Shown: positions 43,962 through 53,750 of the stretch, in pieces
How the letters are laid out: the number at the start of each line of letters is the position of its first letter
Numbering within the stretch: the stretch's first letter is position 1
Assembly (NCBI GenBank): GCA_013285705.1
Contig: JABDHA010000011.1
Location: forward strand, 1 to 61,589
Length of the DNA: 61,589 nucleotides
Source: Acidobacteriota bacterium
GTDB taxonomy: Bacteria; Acidobacteriota; Terriglobia; Terriglobales; Acidobacteriaceae
Direction: 5' to 3'
Position numbers and translations under genes: made by a program
The notes under the pieces: model-generated
What the model was told of the DNA's origin: nothing
The model's database searches: none
The model's input: the letters and a program-made list of their open reading frames with translations, nothing else

Positions 43962-44606
43962 TCACTGCGGCTGAGTCTGCAGGTACTTATCGAACGGGAT
44001 CTCGAAATAAAATAGCTCTTTGCCGTCGGCGTCTTTGACCTGCCGAAAGACCAGTTTCGCGCCATGCAGAGGTGCCGATCCTAGTCCCTGAATGTCATAG
44101 AAGAGAAATCCGGCGCGCGTCGTATGTGGCTCGACCACGATCGCGGCATACTCAAACTCAGAGAAATCCTCGTCCACCTTGCCATTGGGTGTCTTGGGTT
44201 TCGTGTGGAGCTTAATTGGGCCAATCGGGATGTGTGACCCTTCTTTGTCTTTGAGCGAGATGCGGCGCTCTACGTCGTCCGGTTCCGCAGCGGGAATTTT
44301 GTCGCCGTGCGCGCTGATGAAGTCGATGCGCGCGTCGTTCAACGAAATAGGCCGGTCACCGCTGTTGGTTACGATGATTCGGATGGGAAGAAACTGGTGT
44401 TCGAGATAGTTCACCCGGAACATCTTCACCTTTTCTTCCGTGTTGTATGGTTCGGCGGCAATGGCTACGTGCTCTGCTTGATGAATATCGACCGCCGGAT
44501 ACGTTGCCGCGTCTTTCTCCGGTGGTGGACCATGCTCAAAGGCCAGTGATTGGCCCACACACAATGCGGCAAGTAACGCCAGGATCAGAAAAGAACGAAA
44601 GCGCAT
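43962..44606 (-). CDS. Secreted protein of unknown function
   Basis: This protein of about 214 residues from the ATG at 44606 has a signal peptide (FLILALLAALCVGQSLAFE). A beta-rich domain follows with LPIRIIVTNSGDRPISLNDA, typical of an immunoglobulin-like strand pair, and VVEPHTTRAGFLFYDIQGL. No catalytic motif is seen. An earlier ATG at 44630 adds eight residues. It is divergent from waaA across a gap of about 60 bases. I can say only that it is probably periplasmic or surface-exposed. Confidence 0.7.
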   Translation of the reverse strand: MRFRSFLILALLAALCVGQSLAFEHGPPPEKDAATYPAVDIHQAEHVAIAAEPYNTEEKVKMFRVNYLEHQFLPIRIIVTNSGDRPISLNDARIDFISAHGDKIPAAEPDDVERRISLKDKEGSHIPIGPIKLHTKPKTPNGKVDEDFSEFEYAAIVVEPHTTRAGFLFYDIQGLGSAPLHGAKLVFRQVKDADGKELFYFEIPFDKYLQTQPQ

Positions 44607-44666
44607 CATCCTGTGGACGATTATCATCAACCGTTAAGACCTCAGTAAAGTGAGATTCGTAAGCGG

Positions 44667-45929
44667 ATGCTGCTTTTCTACAGCCTGGCCCTCGTTCTTG
44701 TGCTCATTGTGGGCGCGCCATACTGGCTCTTCCGCATGGTCACCAGCGGAAAATACCGAGAAGGGCTAGGCGAACGGCTGGGTTTTGTTCCCAAACGCCT
44801 ATTGTCGCCTTCTAGAAACGAGCCGGTCATCTGGGTCCATGCAGTTTCTGTGGGCGAACTGCTGGCTGCCGCTCGCATGATCGAGGACCTGCGCAAGCAT
44901 CTGCCGGGATGGCGCGTCATTGTTTCCACTACCACGCGCACTGGACAAGCCCTAGCACGGCAACGTCTTGGGGTAGAGAATGCCTTTTATTTCCCACTGG
45001 ATTTTGCCTTCGCCGTCCGAGCCTATCTACGAGCGCTTAAACCGCGCCTGCTAGTCCTGATGGAAACGGAATTCTGGCCGCGTTTGCTGGTGGAGTGCCG
45101 CCGCGGTCAGATCCCCATAACGGTGGTAAACGCGCGCATCTCAGACCGCTCCTGGCCACGTTATCTTCGACTGCGTTTTCTATGGAAGCACTTGCTCGGC
45201 AGCCTTACGCTTGTCCTGGCGCAGAGCGAGACCGATGTAGAACGTCTGCAGGCGATTGGGGCTGCGAATGTTCGCTACGGTGGCAATCTCAAGTACGACA
45301 TTCGTGCAGCCGAACCGGCAGCGGTAACGTTGGCACTCAAAAGCCAGATCGTATTGGGAACGAAAGTGCTGGTCTGCGGAAGCACGCTAGAGGGCGAAGA
45401 AGAGCTGCTGTTGAACGCAGGGCTGACTGATGCACTGATGGTCCTCGCGCCGCGTCATCCAGAGCGCTTTGACACCGTTGCGCGGCTGCTTGAGCGAAGC
45501 GGCAGGAAATGGGTGCGGCGGTCGCAGTGGATGGATGCCCCCACTACGCTCACAAGCGGTACGGTCTTTCTACTCGATTCGATCGGCGAACTCGCGTCAG
45601 TCTATTCGCTTGCTGACATTGCGTTTGTCGGTGGAAGCCTGGTTCCTGCGGGAGGGCACAATCCGCTGGAGCCGGCACAGTTTCGCGTCCCCATCGTCAT
45701 GGGGCCGTACTATGAGAATTTTCGCGCGATCGTAGAACAGCTTCGCAAACAGGATGCGCTCCGCATTGTCCAACCGGATGCAATAAAGAACGAATTTGCT
45801 GCCCTTCTTGTGGATGAAGCATCCGCCCATGCGATGGGCGCGCGTGCCTATACAGTCTTCTCCTCAGAAGCGGGTGCCACAGCTCGTGCCGTCGATGGAC
45901 TAGTTGCCATCCTCGGAGAGCAGGCATGA
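44667..45929 (+). CDS. waaA: 3-deoxy-D-manno-octulosonic acid transferase
   Basis: WaaA (KdtA) transfers Kdo from CMP-Kdo to the lipid A precursor at the inner membrane. It has an N-terminal membrane anchor (residues about 1-21), the acceptor-side GKYREGLGERLGF, and VIWVHAVSVGELLAA, where a conserved glutamate acts as base. The C-terminal CMP-Kdo-binding half shows APRHPERF, GELASVYSLADIAFVGGSLV and GGHNPLEPA. The length of 420 is normal. The next gene, lpxK, starts inside its last codon (ATGA overlap), so the two are translationally coupled. Confidence 0.94.
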   Translation: MLLFYSLALVLVLIVGAPYWLFRMVTSGKYREGLGERLGFVPKRLLSPSRNEPVIWVHAVSVGELLAAARMIEDLRKHLPGWRVIVSTTTRTGQALARQRLGVENAFYFPLDFAFAVRAYLRALKPRLLVLMETEFWPRLLVECRRGQIPITVVNARISDRSWPRYLRLRFLWKHLLGSLTLVLAQSETDVERLQAIGAANVRYGGNLKYDIRAAEPAAVTLALKSQIVLGTKVLVCGSTLEGEEELLLNAGLTDALMVLAPRHPERFDTVARLLERSGRKWVRRSQWMDAPTTLTSGTVFLLDSIGELASVYSLADIAFVGGSLVPAGGHNPLEPAQFRVPIVMGPYYENFRAIVEQLRKQDALRIVQPDAIKNEFAALLVDEASAHAMGARAYTVFSSEAGATARAVDGLVAILGEQA

Positions 45930-46915
45930 CGCGCGGCTTGTATCTGCCCCTCACGCCGCTTTACAGGGCAGCCGTCGCCGTGAAGAACACCGCTTTCGAT
46001 CATGGTTGGGCGAAGGCTCGGCAGCTTCGGCGGCCAGTCATCAGTGTTGGAAATATTTCTGTCGGAGGCTCGGGGAAAACACCGTTCGTCATCTACTTGG
46101 CAAAATTGTTTTCGCAACAAGGTTTGCACGTCGATGTGCTTTCCCGCGGTTATGGCCGGAGCTCGGATGCCGTCGAGCGCGTCGATCCATCCGGCGATGC
46201 AGACCGTTTTGGCGATGAACCGCTGCTCATCGCGCAAGCCGCACGAGTGCCCGTGTACGTAGGAGCAAGTCGCTATGCTGCCGGTCTTCTCGCAGAGCAA
46301 GAGGATGCAGAGACAACCGTCCATCTGCTCGACGATGGTTTCCAACATCGCAAGCTGGCAAGAAATGTTGACATCGTCCTCATCCACCGCAGCGACTTTG
46401 CAGAGACGCTACTGCCTGCGGGGCGACTGCGCGAATCCATCAGCGCCCTCAAACGGGCGTCGATGCTCGTTTTACGCGAGGAAGATGTGGACCTCGAAGC
46501 GCAGTTGAAGCAGCGTGGCATCGAAACGCCAATCTGGTGGATGACGCGATCGATTACCGTACCGGAAAACACCGGAAGAGCGCTGGTCTTCTGCGGTATC
46601 GCACACCCGACCGAATTTTTTCGGTCGTTGCAGGCAAGCGGCATCGAGATCGCCGCAACCCATGCTTTTCGTGATCATCACACCTATTCGTCAGGCGATA
46701 TCCAACGGTTGTTGCAGACCGCAGAGTCTCACGCTGTCGATACCTTCCTCACCACGGAAAAAGATTTCGTACGCCTGTCTCCGGGGCTGCGGGAAGCACT
46801 CACAGCTCTTGCGCCCGTCAAAATGGTGAAACTCGAAGCCCATTTACACGATGAAACCGCCGCACTGCGCCAGCTTCAGGCATTGTTGCCAACCATATTT
46901 GAGCGCGCTTTGTGA
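45926..46915 (+). CDS. lpxK: Tetraacyldisaccharide 4'-kinase
   Basis: LpxK phosphorylates the 4' position of the lipid A disaccharide at the cytoplasmic face of the inner membrane. The P loop VGNISVGGSGKTP spans residues 41-53, and DDGFQH at 136-141 is the family hallmark near the lipid site. FRDHHTYSSGDI further on is also conserved. At 329 residues it is a usual length. It overlaps the waaA stop by four bases and is followed 12 bases later by a heptosyltransferase gene, forming a lipid A-core operon. Confidence 0.94.
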   Translation: MTRGLYLPLTPLYRAAVAVKNTAFDHGWAKARQLRRPVISVGNISVGGSGKTPFVIYLAKLFSQQGLHVDVLSRGYGRSSDAVERVDPSGDADRFGDEPLLIAQAARVPVYVGASRYAAGLLAEQEDAETTVHLLDDGFQHRKLARNVDIVLIHRSDFAETLLPAGRLRESISALKRASMLVLREEDVDLEAQLKQRGIETPIWWMTRSITVPENTGRALVFCGIAHPTEFFRSLQASGIEIAATHAFRDHHTYSSGDIQRLLQTAESHAVDTFLTTEKDFVRLSPGLREALTALAPVKMVKLEAHLHDETAALRQLQALLPTIFERAL

Positions 46916-46927
46916 GAAAATCAAAGT

Positions 46928-47989
46928 TTGCCAACAGAAAGTCAGCAGTTACGGGTGCTCATCCTGCGTCTGGGCGCGATGGGCGACATTCTCCATGCCC
47001 TGCCGGCGGTAACAGCCCTGCGTGCAACGCATCCTGACTGGTTTCTGGGCTGGGCGATTGAGCCACAATGGCGAGGTCTTTTGGCGGCTAATAATGCCTT
47101 GGCTCGCGGTCTGGCGATGCCGGTGATCGATCAGCTTCATATCGTGGCAGCTAAAGAATGGGGACGACATCCTATAAGCGCCGTCACGATTGAGGATATA
47201 CGTCGCGTGCGTCAGGAACTTCGTGCAGCACGATACGATGTCTGTGTCGATTTGCAAGGAGCACTGCGTTCGGCTGTACTCGGCAAGTGGGCGCATCCAC
47301 GCCGCCATATTGGGGAAGAGAAGCCGCGCGAGTGGGCGGCGCGCTATCTTTTCGATGAGCCGATTCCAACGAAAGGAGTGCACGTGATCGAGCAGGCGGT
47401 GGAAGTAGCGAATGCTGTAGCCCGGGAAGATCTGCCGGTGATGCTGCCCTGGCTGCCAGTCAGCGAAACAGCCGAAACTTTCTGTGATGTGCGTCTCGCG
47501 GCGTTGAACAACAAGCCTTTCGCTATCCTGAATCCTGGCGCGGGTTGGGGAGCCAAGCGTTGGCCCGCGGAGCGCTATGGAGAAGTGGCCTGCGCCCTAG
47601 TCAAGAGAGGCTATGGTGTTGTGATCAACGCCGGTCCAGGAGAGGAAATGTTGGCGAGGGAAGTGAACGCGGCGAGCGGAAATATCGCAATCACTCTTAT
47701 GCCTGCGCTCGACGAGCTGATTGCGCTTACCCGTCGCTCGTCGCTTGTTATTGCAGGCGATACCGGTCCGCTGCATCTTGCGTCGGCGTTGGGCAAACCG
47801 GTGGTGGGAATTTTTGGCCCCACCGATCCCGCGCGCAATGGCCCGTTTGGCGGAAACTTTCGCGTGCTGCGCCATCCTGAAAGCAAGCGCGACCACAGTC
47901 GCCACGCTGAGCCGGAGGCAGGACTTCTGACCATTTCGCCTAAAGATGTGCTCAACTCTGCCGATAACGTATTGAAGGAGACGCGCTGA
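46928..47989 (+). CDS. waaC: Glycosyltransferase family 9 (heptosyltransferase I-like)
   Basis: This GT-B fold transferase of 353 residues begins LRVLILRLGAMGDILHALPAV, the family-9 opening. It has a central NPGAGWGAKRWPAERYGEVA that binds the nucleotide and IAGDTGPLHLASALGKPVVGIFGPTDPARN in the second Rossmann domain. Such enzymes add the first L-glycero-D-manno-heptose to Kdo in the LPS core, which suits its place after waaA and lpxK. The start is a TTG at 46928. The symbol waaC is the best fit, but a waaF- or waaQ-like specificity cannot be excluded. Confidence 0.85.
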   Translation: MPTESQQLRVLILRLGAMGDILHALPAVTALRATHPDWFLGWAIEPQWRGLLAANNALARGLAMPVIDQLHIVAAKEWGRHPISAVTIEDIRRVRQELRAARYDVCVDLQGALRSAVLGKWAHPRRHIGEEKPREWAARYLFDEPIPTKGVHVIEQAVEVANAVAREDLPVMLPWLPVSETAETFCDVRLAALNNKPFAILNPGAGWGAKRWPAERYGEVACALVKRGYGVVINAGPGEEMLAREVNAASGNIAITLMPALDELIALTRRSSLVIAGDTGPLHLASALGKPVVGIFGPTDPARNGPFGGNFRVLRHPESKRDHSRHAEPEAGLLTISPKDVLNSADNVLKETR

Positions 47990-47991
47990 AG

Positions 47992-48546
47992 ATGGCCGCT
48001 GATTGGAGCAGGGTCGCACGGCGCATTCGCGTCCCTATGGGCTTTGTCTTTGCCGGTGTCTATCTCTGGCTGGCGCGTCCCACGTTTGTATCCATGGCAT
48101 GGAGTTTGCTGCTTGTGCTGCCCGGCCTATGGCTGCGTGGATACGCTGCCGGCTACGTGAAGAAGAACGCCGAACTGACCATGACCGGGCCATACGCACA
48201 CACCCGCAATCCGCTTTACGTTGGCTCCATGCTGATTGCATTTGGTTTTGCTGCCGCATCGAAAAGCATTGTGATCATCCTCTTGCTGGCGGTGCTGTTC
48301 GCCATCATTTACATCCCGGTCATTCGTTCGGAAGAGGAGTTTTTGCGCTCAAAATTCGCTGGCTTCGATGCCTATGCCGCGCACGTTCCACGCCTGCTGC
48401 CACGGCTACGCCCTGCAAGGGTCGCAGATAGTGAACCGGGCCAGTTTTCTTTGCCTTTGTATCGCAAACACCGCGAGTACAATGCACTCATGGGTGCGAC
48501 GGCCATCTATGCTGTGCTTGCCCTCAGAATTATTTTTAAGCATTAG
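47992..48546 (+). CDS. Isoprenylcysteine/phospholipid methyltransferase-like membrane protein
   Basis: This 184-residue membrane protein has four to five spans. GPYAHTRNPLYVGSMLIAFGF near residues 63-83 and a late SEEEFLRSKFAGFDAYAAHV form the SAM- and substrate-binding ends of the ICMT/PEMT family. Members methylate lipids or isoprenoid-linked groups; in bacteria the substrates are mostly unknown. It begins two bases after the heptosyltransferase stop and so belongs to the LPS operon. A role in modifying a lipid or envelope intermediate is an inference from position. Confidence 0.85.
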   Translation: MAADWSRVARRIRVPMGFVFAGVYLWLARPTFVSMAWSLLLVLPGLWLRGYAAGYVKKNAELTMTGPYAHTRNPLYVGSMLIAFGFAAASKSIVIILLLAVLFAIIYIPVIRSEEEFLRSKFAGFDAYAAHVPRLLPRLRPARVADSEPGQFSLPLYRKHREYNALMGATAIYAVLALRIIFKH

Positions 48547-48566
48547 AAGAAGAGTGAGCACAGATT

Positions 48567-49346
48567 TTGAATTGGCGTTATAGATTGTCCCCCATTTTTT
48601 TTGGTTTTTTGTTGCTGGCAGGATCGAGGGCCCAGACGACCCAGAGTCTGCCGCAACTACCAGCTCCGCATCCAGGTCTTGGACTTCCGGCGAAGCAGAC
48701 ATTAACGTACAGCGTAGACTGGCGTGTCTTTCCCGCCGGCACGGTAACATTTCATCAGGAAGCCGATGGTGACGTACAGCGCATTACCGTAACGGGAGAC
48801 TCCATAGGCGCCGTCAATCTCATTTATCGAGTGAGTGACCGCTTCCAGTCTTCCTTTAATCGCCGCACCGGTTGCTCTGCGGAATTCAGTAAACAGCTCA
48901 TCGAAGGCCGCCGTCAGGTCGATAGTGACTTGAAGTTCAACTACGGACAAAGCAAAGCGATCCTCGATGAGAAAAACCTCGTATCAGGCATCAGCAAACA
49001 CCAGGAAACCGCGATTCCATCATGTGTCACTGATCTACTTTCCGCAATTTTTTACACCGCAACACAGCCATTGCAGGTAGGCCAAAGTTTTCAGGTCCCC
49101 GTTTTTGACGCCGGAAAAACCATCCTCGTCACCATGAAGGGCGAAGGTAAGGAATCCATTAAAATGCCGTCCGGCACCTATCAAACCGTGCGCGTGCAGC
49201 CTACGGCAGACGCGGGTGTAGTAAAGAATCGGGGCAATATTTGGCTCTGGTATACAGACGACGAGCGTCACGTGCCGGTGCAGATGCGCGCGCGTCTCTT
49301 CTGGGGAACGATTACGTTCCAGCTCACGAACCTCGAGCAAAAATAA
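48567..49346 (+). CDS. DUF3108 periplasmic protein
   Basis: This protein of 259 residues has a signal peptide (FFGFLLLAGSRAQTTQ) and a beta-rich domain. KQTLTYSVDWRVFPAGTVTFH, YRVSDRFQSSFNRRTGCSAEF and VRVQPTADAGVVKNRGNIWLWYTDDERHVPVQ match the DUF3108 family. The fold is thought to be periplasmic and its job is unknown. The start is TTG at 48567, 20 bases after the methyltransferase stop, making this the last gene of the waaA operon. It converges on the next gene with one base between the stops. Confidence 0.85.
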   Translation: MNWRYRLSPIFFGFLLLAGSRAQTTQSLPQLPAPHPGLGLPAKQTLTYSVDWRVFPAGTVTFHQEADGDVQRITVTGDSIGAVNLIYRVSDRFQSSFNRRTGCSAEFSKQLIEGRRQVDSDLKFNYGQSKAILDEKNLVSGISKHQETAIPSCVTDLLSAIFYTATQPLQVGQSFQVPVFDAGKTILVTMKGEGKESIKMPSGTYQTVRVQPTADAGVVKNRGNIWLWYTDDERHVPVQMRARLFWGTITFQLTNLEQK

Positions 49347-49347
49347 T

Positions 49348-49659
49348 TTACTGGATTCGGTACCGTTCGCGCATTAAACGCTGCAGGCGCGGTTTGTAGA
49401 TGAGATTGTAGGCAAGTTCCTTATCAGGGAACATGGCGAGCGCGGCCTTACGGCTGTCGGCTACCATCTCAGCGGCTTCATCCACAGTCAGCGTGTCGTC
49501 CTGGCTGATCACAGACATCACCATGTTCATCATCATCTGCAGTCGACGAATTTTACGCTGCTCCTCGCGCAGTTCTTCAGGCGTCTGGTGCAGATTTTGG
49601 CCGGTTTCGGGGAGGTGAGTGTGCGGATCGCGTTTGCCATCAACTTCACTTGGGCCCAT
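49348..49659 (-). CDS. Small conserved hypothetical protein
   Basis: This 103-residue hydrophilic protein has a charged helical middle (TPEELREEQRKIRRLQMMMNMVMSV), a DDTLTVDEAAEMVADSRK segment, and a basic end (YKPRLQRLMRERYRIQ). No domain was recognised. The methionine run MMMNMVM is unusual. It lies last in the minus-strand series after comEC with a 98-base gap. Regular codon structure and an ATG support a real gene. Confidence 0.65.
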   Translation of the reverse strand: MGPSEVDGKRDPHTHLPETGQNLHQTPEELREEQRKIRRLQMMMNMVMSVISQDDTLTVDEAAEMVADSRKAALAMFPDKELAYNLIYKPRLQRLMRERYRIQ

Positions 49660-49757
49660 TACTTATCCTCCATCGGCGGGCTTACTTTTTCGCATCGTAC
49701 AACGGTAAAGATGCGGTGCAAATGGAAAAGATGCCGTGCGTGCCTGAAAAGGCACTT

Positions 49758-52439
49758 TCATTCGGTCGGAGTTTGATCCCAGGCGGTTGTGGTCACGTGC
49801 TTTCCATCCAGATAAAATGTGGACGCTCCCAGCAAATCGGTACGATACGTGTACGCGTGCGCGTCCTCTAATTTTTCGAGGGTTTCAATCTTTGGATGCC
49901 CATAATAATTATGTCGGCCAACGGAAATGGCCGCATAGGACGGAGACACGGCTTGCAGGAACGCGGGCGTGGTAGAGGTTTTGCTCCCATGGTGGCCAAC
50001 TTTCAGCAGATCGGCATGCAGTCCACCTTGGGCAACCATGCGCGATTCGCTGGGCGCCTCAGCGTCGCCTTCCAACAACGCCGAAGTATTGCCGTATTTC
50101 ACGCGCAGCACGAGTGAGTCGTCGTTAGTTGGCGTATTTTTCGGAACATAGTCGGGCGCAGGAGCCAGCACGCGGATGTCAGTGCTGCCGAAACGGAATG
50201 AATCGTTGGCAAAGTGCTGCTGTATCTTGATGCCCAGAGTGTTGGCCTCATGCATCAGGCGGTCGTAGGTTGAAGAATCAGGATTGCGGCCGATCCAGAG
50301 CTCGCGTGGGCGAAAATTTGCCAGCACAGCTGGCATACCGCCAATATGGTCGATATGCGCATGGGTTATCGCGACCGCATCCAGCCGGCGGATGCCCCGC
50401 GCCCAGAGCACCTGCGACACCACATCCTCGCCCATGTCGAATTTTGAATCGGGCGCAGTGCCGGCGATTCCGCCAGCATCAATGAGCAGGGTTTTGCCTT
50501 CTGGAGAAATGATCAGCAGCGAGTCCCCCTGCCCTACATCAATAGTCGTTACTTCAAGTGCTCCGCGATGATAGAGCAGGTGTTGCGGCATGATTGCGAG
50601 CGCCGCTGCAGCCGCGAGTGAGGTCAAGGCTACGGCAATGGCAAAGTTTCGCTGCCGGACCATCCATATCGCAAATGCTGTGCAGATCATCCACAAAACA
50701 ATCGCTATGACGGATGGTGTCGGTACCCGCATGTCCCCCGTCATAGAAGCTGAGAACAAATGTATAGTCCAGAGCACAACGTGAAGCACAGCGACCGTCA
50801 TCGCCGCAGGCAAAAACGCAATCGCAGGCACGATTAGGACGGTCAGTAGCGTGACGATAGCAGATGGCAGCAGGATGCCAAGCAACGGAACCACAAGCAG
50901 ATTTACCGGAAGCGCAAGCGCCGTGACGCGATGGAAATAAAGCGCCATCGGCAGAGACATCACCAGCTCCACAATGACAGAAATCAGCAGTAACTCGACC
51001 GCACGCAGCGCAACGCGTACAAGAAACGGAATGCAGTTGGCTACACGGCGTCCTGCGAGCAGGCGCGCGTGTTCCACCACCATACGCAGGCCCACACGAA
51101 ACTGTGCAACACGCGGCGGAAGCGCCGGATCGATTGGCAACATCCACAAATCGCGCAGAGCTGATAGATACGGGGCAAAGGTCTTTTCGGCAATCGGAAC
51201 AGCGATACCTGCAATCGCCAGAACGGAAAGCAGCGTCATTTGAAACCCGGCCTCGAAGAGAGCATGCGGACTCGCAGCCAGCAGTCCCAATGCAGCAAAG
51301 CCAATCGCATTGAGCGCGCTGCGTTCACGCCACAGCAGTCTCCCAAACAGAAAAAGCGTGATCATCCAGAAGGAGCGCTGTACCGGGTGCCCGTATCCGG
51401 TAAACAGCGCATAGCAGAATGCAAGAAAAATGGTTGTGAACGTTGCCGAAAGGCGCGGGAGTCGCACAGCTTTGGCAATAAAAAAGATGAGCCCGGCGAA
51501 AATCGCCAGATGCATCCCGGAAACGACCAGCAGATGAAACGACCCTGTACGCTCGAAACCAGTGCGCACACCGCGTGAGAGATAGCTTCGGTCGCCGGTT
51601 AGCATGGCCGTCAGCATCGTCGCATCTTCGCGATTTAGTCGAAAGAAAGCAGGAAGCTTACTCGAGGAACTCTGCTCTTCTGCAAATGCGATCATGCGCG
51701 AACTCACATCTTGTTGCAATGTATGCAGACGGCAGGTAAGCGACGGGTGGGGCGATGCAGCCGCGATGCTGAATGCGGCTAGCTTCGCGCTGCCCAATGC
51801 CCCGATGCCTTCGTTGAGCATGTAGTCCCGCTCATTCCAGACGCCAGGGTCGAGATATCTGTCGGGCTGTCGCATCGTCAGCGCTGCATGTACTGTATCT
51901 CCGCAGACTATGCGCGGAAATGCCGTTTCGAGCGGGGCATAGAGAGTGAGTGAAAGACCGCCTTGCAATGGAACCATTCGGCCGTTATCTCCACTCACGG
52001 AGATCAGCGCAAGTTGCAGCTGTTGGCTTTTCTCCTCGTGTATTTTGTCTGAAAAAGGGAGTGCAGACACAACCCGTCGTATTGGACCCAGCTTCACCAC
52101 TGATCCTTCGATGGTGCGCTGTGTTCCATCGGCCAGCAATACAAGTCGTGTCTGCGGGTCTGGCTGCGGCGCGGATTCCGAGCAGAAGGTCCCCAATAAT
52201 AGAAATAAGCCCGCAAGCGGCAACAGGGAAACGCGCTGCGCCAGATATGCAGCTATTACGCACACAGCAGCGCAGAGCAAAACAGCAACTAGAAGAAGTC
52301 CGGGATTGAGCCACACAAAGCGAGCGATAAGTATGCCGCAGGAAAAGCAAGCCGCCGCAAAGAATAATGGAAGAAAGTGGAACCGTAATGGTTCAGAGAT
52401 CGGAGAAAACGGTGCTAGTTGTGTCGTCGGCTGAGGCAT
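49758..52439 (-). CDS. comEC: ComEC/Rec2 DNA-uptake channel protein
   Basis: ComEC is the inner-membrane channel for single-stranded DNA uptake in natural transformation. The 893-residue protein has an N-terminal DUF4131-type region with two or three spans and an OB-like segment, then the competence domain (LLVVSGMHLAIFAGLIFF, then GHPVQRSFWMITLFL). The C-terminal metallo-beta-lactamase domain shows DVGQGDSLLIISP, THAHIDHIGGMP and LKVGHHGSKTST. All three expected domains are present, so the gene looks intact. No other competence gene is in the window. It lies 33 bases after rlmD on the same strand. Confidence 0.92.
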   Translation of the reverse strand: MPQPTTQLAPFSPISEPLRFHFLPLFFAAACFSCGILIARFVWLNPGLLLVAVLLCAAVCVIAAYLAQRVSLLPLAGLFLLLGTFCSESAPQPDPQTRLVLLADGTQRTIEGSVVKLGPIRRVVSALPFSDKIHEEKSQQLQLALISVSGDNGRMVPLQGGLSLTLYAPLETAFPRIVCGDTVHAALTMRQPDRYLDPGVWNERDYMLNEGIGALGSAKLAAFSIAAASPHPSLTCRLHTLQQDVSSRMIAFAEEQSSSSKLPAFFRLNREDATMLTAMLTGDRSYLSRGVRTGFERTGSFHLLVVSGMHLAIFAGLIFFIAKAVRLPRLSATFTTIFLAFCYALFTGYGHPVQRSFWMITLFLFGRLLWRERSALNAIGFAALGLLAASPHALFEAGFQMTLLSVLAIAGIAVPIAEKTFAPYLSALRDLWMLPIDPALPPRVAQFRVGLRMVVEHARLLAGRRVANCIPFLVRVALRAVELLLISVIVELVMSLPMALYFHRVTALALPVNLLVVPLLGILLPSAIVTLLTVLIVPAIAFLPAAMTVAVLHVVLWTIHLFSASMTGDMRVPTPSVIAIVLWMICTAFAIWMVRQRNFAIAVALTSLAAAAALAIMPQHLLYHRGALEVTTIDVGQGDSLLIISPEGKTLLIDAGGIAGTAPDSKFDMGEDVVSQVLWARGIRRLDAVAITHAHIDHIGGMPAVLANFRPRELWIGRNPDSSTYDRLMHEANTLGIKIQQHFANDSFRFGSTDIRVLAPAPDYVPKNTPTNDDSLVLRVKYGNTSALLEGDAEAPSESRMVAQGGLHADLLKVGHHGSKTSTTPAFLQAVSPSYAAISVGRHNYYGHPKIETLEKLEDAHAYTYRTDLLGASTFYLDGKHVTTTAWDQTPTE

Positions 52440-52472
52440 AGTCCGCCATCACCCCAGCCCAGCACACAAACG

Positions 52473-53750
52473 TCAGCGGAGCGAAAGCACCGTGATGCTT
52501 TCCAGGTGGAATGTCTGAGGAAAGAGATCCACCATGTGCATAGTTCTGAGTTGATAGCCGGATTCTACCAATGCATGCAGGTCACGGGAGAGTGTTGCCG
52601 GGTCGCAGGAGACATAAACAACGGTCGGTGGCCTTACTTTGGTAAGTATGGATGTAACATCGCTGCCCAGCCCGCTGCGCGGAGGGTCGACGACAACAAG
52701 GTCCGGTGTCGCCTCTTGCCGTCGCGTCCTCTGCCGCAGAAAATCCAGCGTACCACTCTGCACTGGCTTATAAGTGGAGGCATTCTCCTGCAGATCCTGC
52801 GCCGAATAAGTTGCCGCTTCTACCGCAATAATCTCTTCGAATCGCCCACTCAGAGCGCGCGCAAACAGGCCTACTCCGGCATACAAATCCCACGCAAGCT
52901 TACCGGAAAGATTCGCAACAACCAACTCAACCAGACGATCCACTAAGAAGCGGTTGACCTGAAAAAATGCGTCAATACTTACTCGGTAAGAGTATCCAGC
53001 TGCATGATAGGTGAGCGCCTGCGCTCCCCACTCTGCTACCTTCTTGCCGGAAGGCGTTGTTTTCTCTGCGAAGAAGACAGCCGCGCCCGTCAGCGCCGCA
53101 ATCTCCGTGTGTAATGCCTCGCAAAATCTCGCAAGCTTATGTTGTAAGCCGTTCACTTGCCGCCGAGCCCACAGTGATACCAACAGTTCGCTCTGTGCCT
53201 CATTCGTAAAGACTTCAATCTCTTCAAAATCTCCGGCAAGATCAAATTCTTGTCCGATACGCGTCACAGCTTCTATCCCTTGCTGCAAAATAGGTGCGGC
53301 AATCGGGCAATCGCTTACAGGCAGATTTGCATGCGATGCGCGCCGTTTGTAGCAAAGGGCAAATGGTTGACGCTGAAGATGCAAACGCACGCGGTTGCGA
53401 TATCCAAGTGGCTCGGCATAGACAGGAACAATCTCCGGCAAGGATGCTAGCCGCGCACGCTCTAGAGTCTCCTGCAAAATACTGCGCTTCAGCGCAACTT
53501 GTTCTGTATAGGTTGCATGCTGGTACTGGCATCCACCGCATTCGCCAAAATACTGGCATGGCGGTTTCGCACGCTGTCGCGATGCCTCAATCACCGCATC
53601 TAACTCAGCATTGGCGAAGCTTCGCTTGTCCTCAACGATATGTGCTTCTACTGTTTCCCCGGGAAGGGTGAAGGGAACGAAGATTGCTTTACCATCCACG
53701 CGCCCCAGTCCCGCACCGCCATAGATGCACTTTTCGATCTGCAGCTTCAT
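52473..53750 (-). CDS. rlmD: 23S rRNA (uracil-5-)-methyltransferase RlmD family
   Basis: This SAM-dependent RNA m5U methyltransferase of 425 residues belongs to the RumA/TrmA family. It has an N-terminal TRAM domain (KCIYGGAGLGRVDGKAIFVP), iron-sulfur cysteines C65, C71 and C74 in CQYFGECGGC plus one near 148, a DLYAGVGLFA SAM-binding loop, VVVDPPRSGL, and the catalytic cysteine in VYVSCDPATLSRDL. RlmD methylates U1939 of 23S rRNA; the close paralogue RlmC (U747) cannot be excluded. Its start overlaps the stop of the gene before it. Confidence 0.87.
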   Translation of the reverse strand: MKLQIEKCIYGGAGLGRVDGKAIFVPFTLPGETVEAHIVEDKRSFANAELDAVIEASRQRAKPPCQYFGECGGCQYQHATYTEQVALKRSILQETLERARLASLPEIVPVYAEPLGYRNRVRLHLQRQPFALCYKRRASHANLPVSDCPIAAPILQQGIEAVTRIGQEFDLAGDFEEIEVFTNEAQSELLVSLWARRQVNGLQHKLARFCEALHTEIAALTGAAVFFAEKTTPSGKKVAEWGAQALTYHAAGYSYRVSIDAFFQVNRFLVDRLVELVVANLSGKLAWDLYAGVGLFARALSGRFEEIIAVEAATYSAQDLQENASTYKPVQSGTLDFLRQRTRRQEATPDLVVVDPPRSGLGSDVTSILTKVRPPTVVYVSCDPATLSRDLHALVESGYQLRTMHMVDLFPQTFHLESITVLSLR

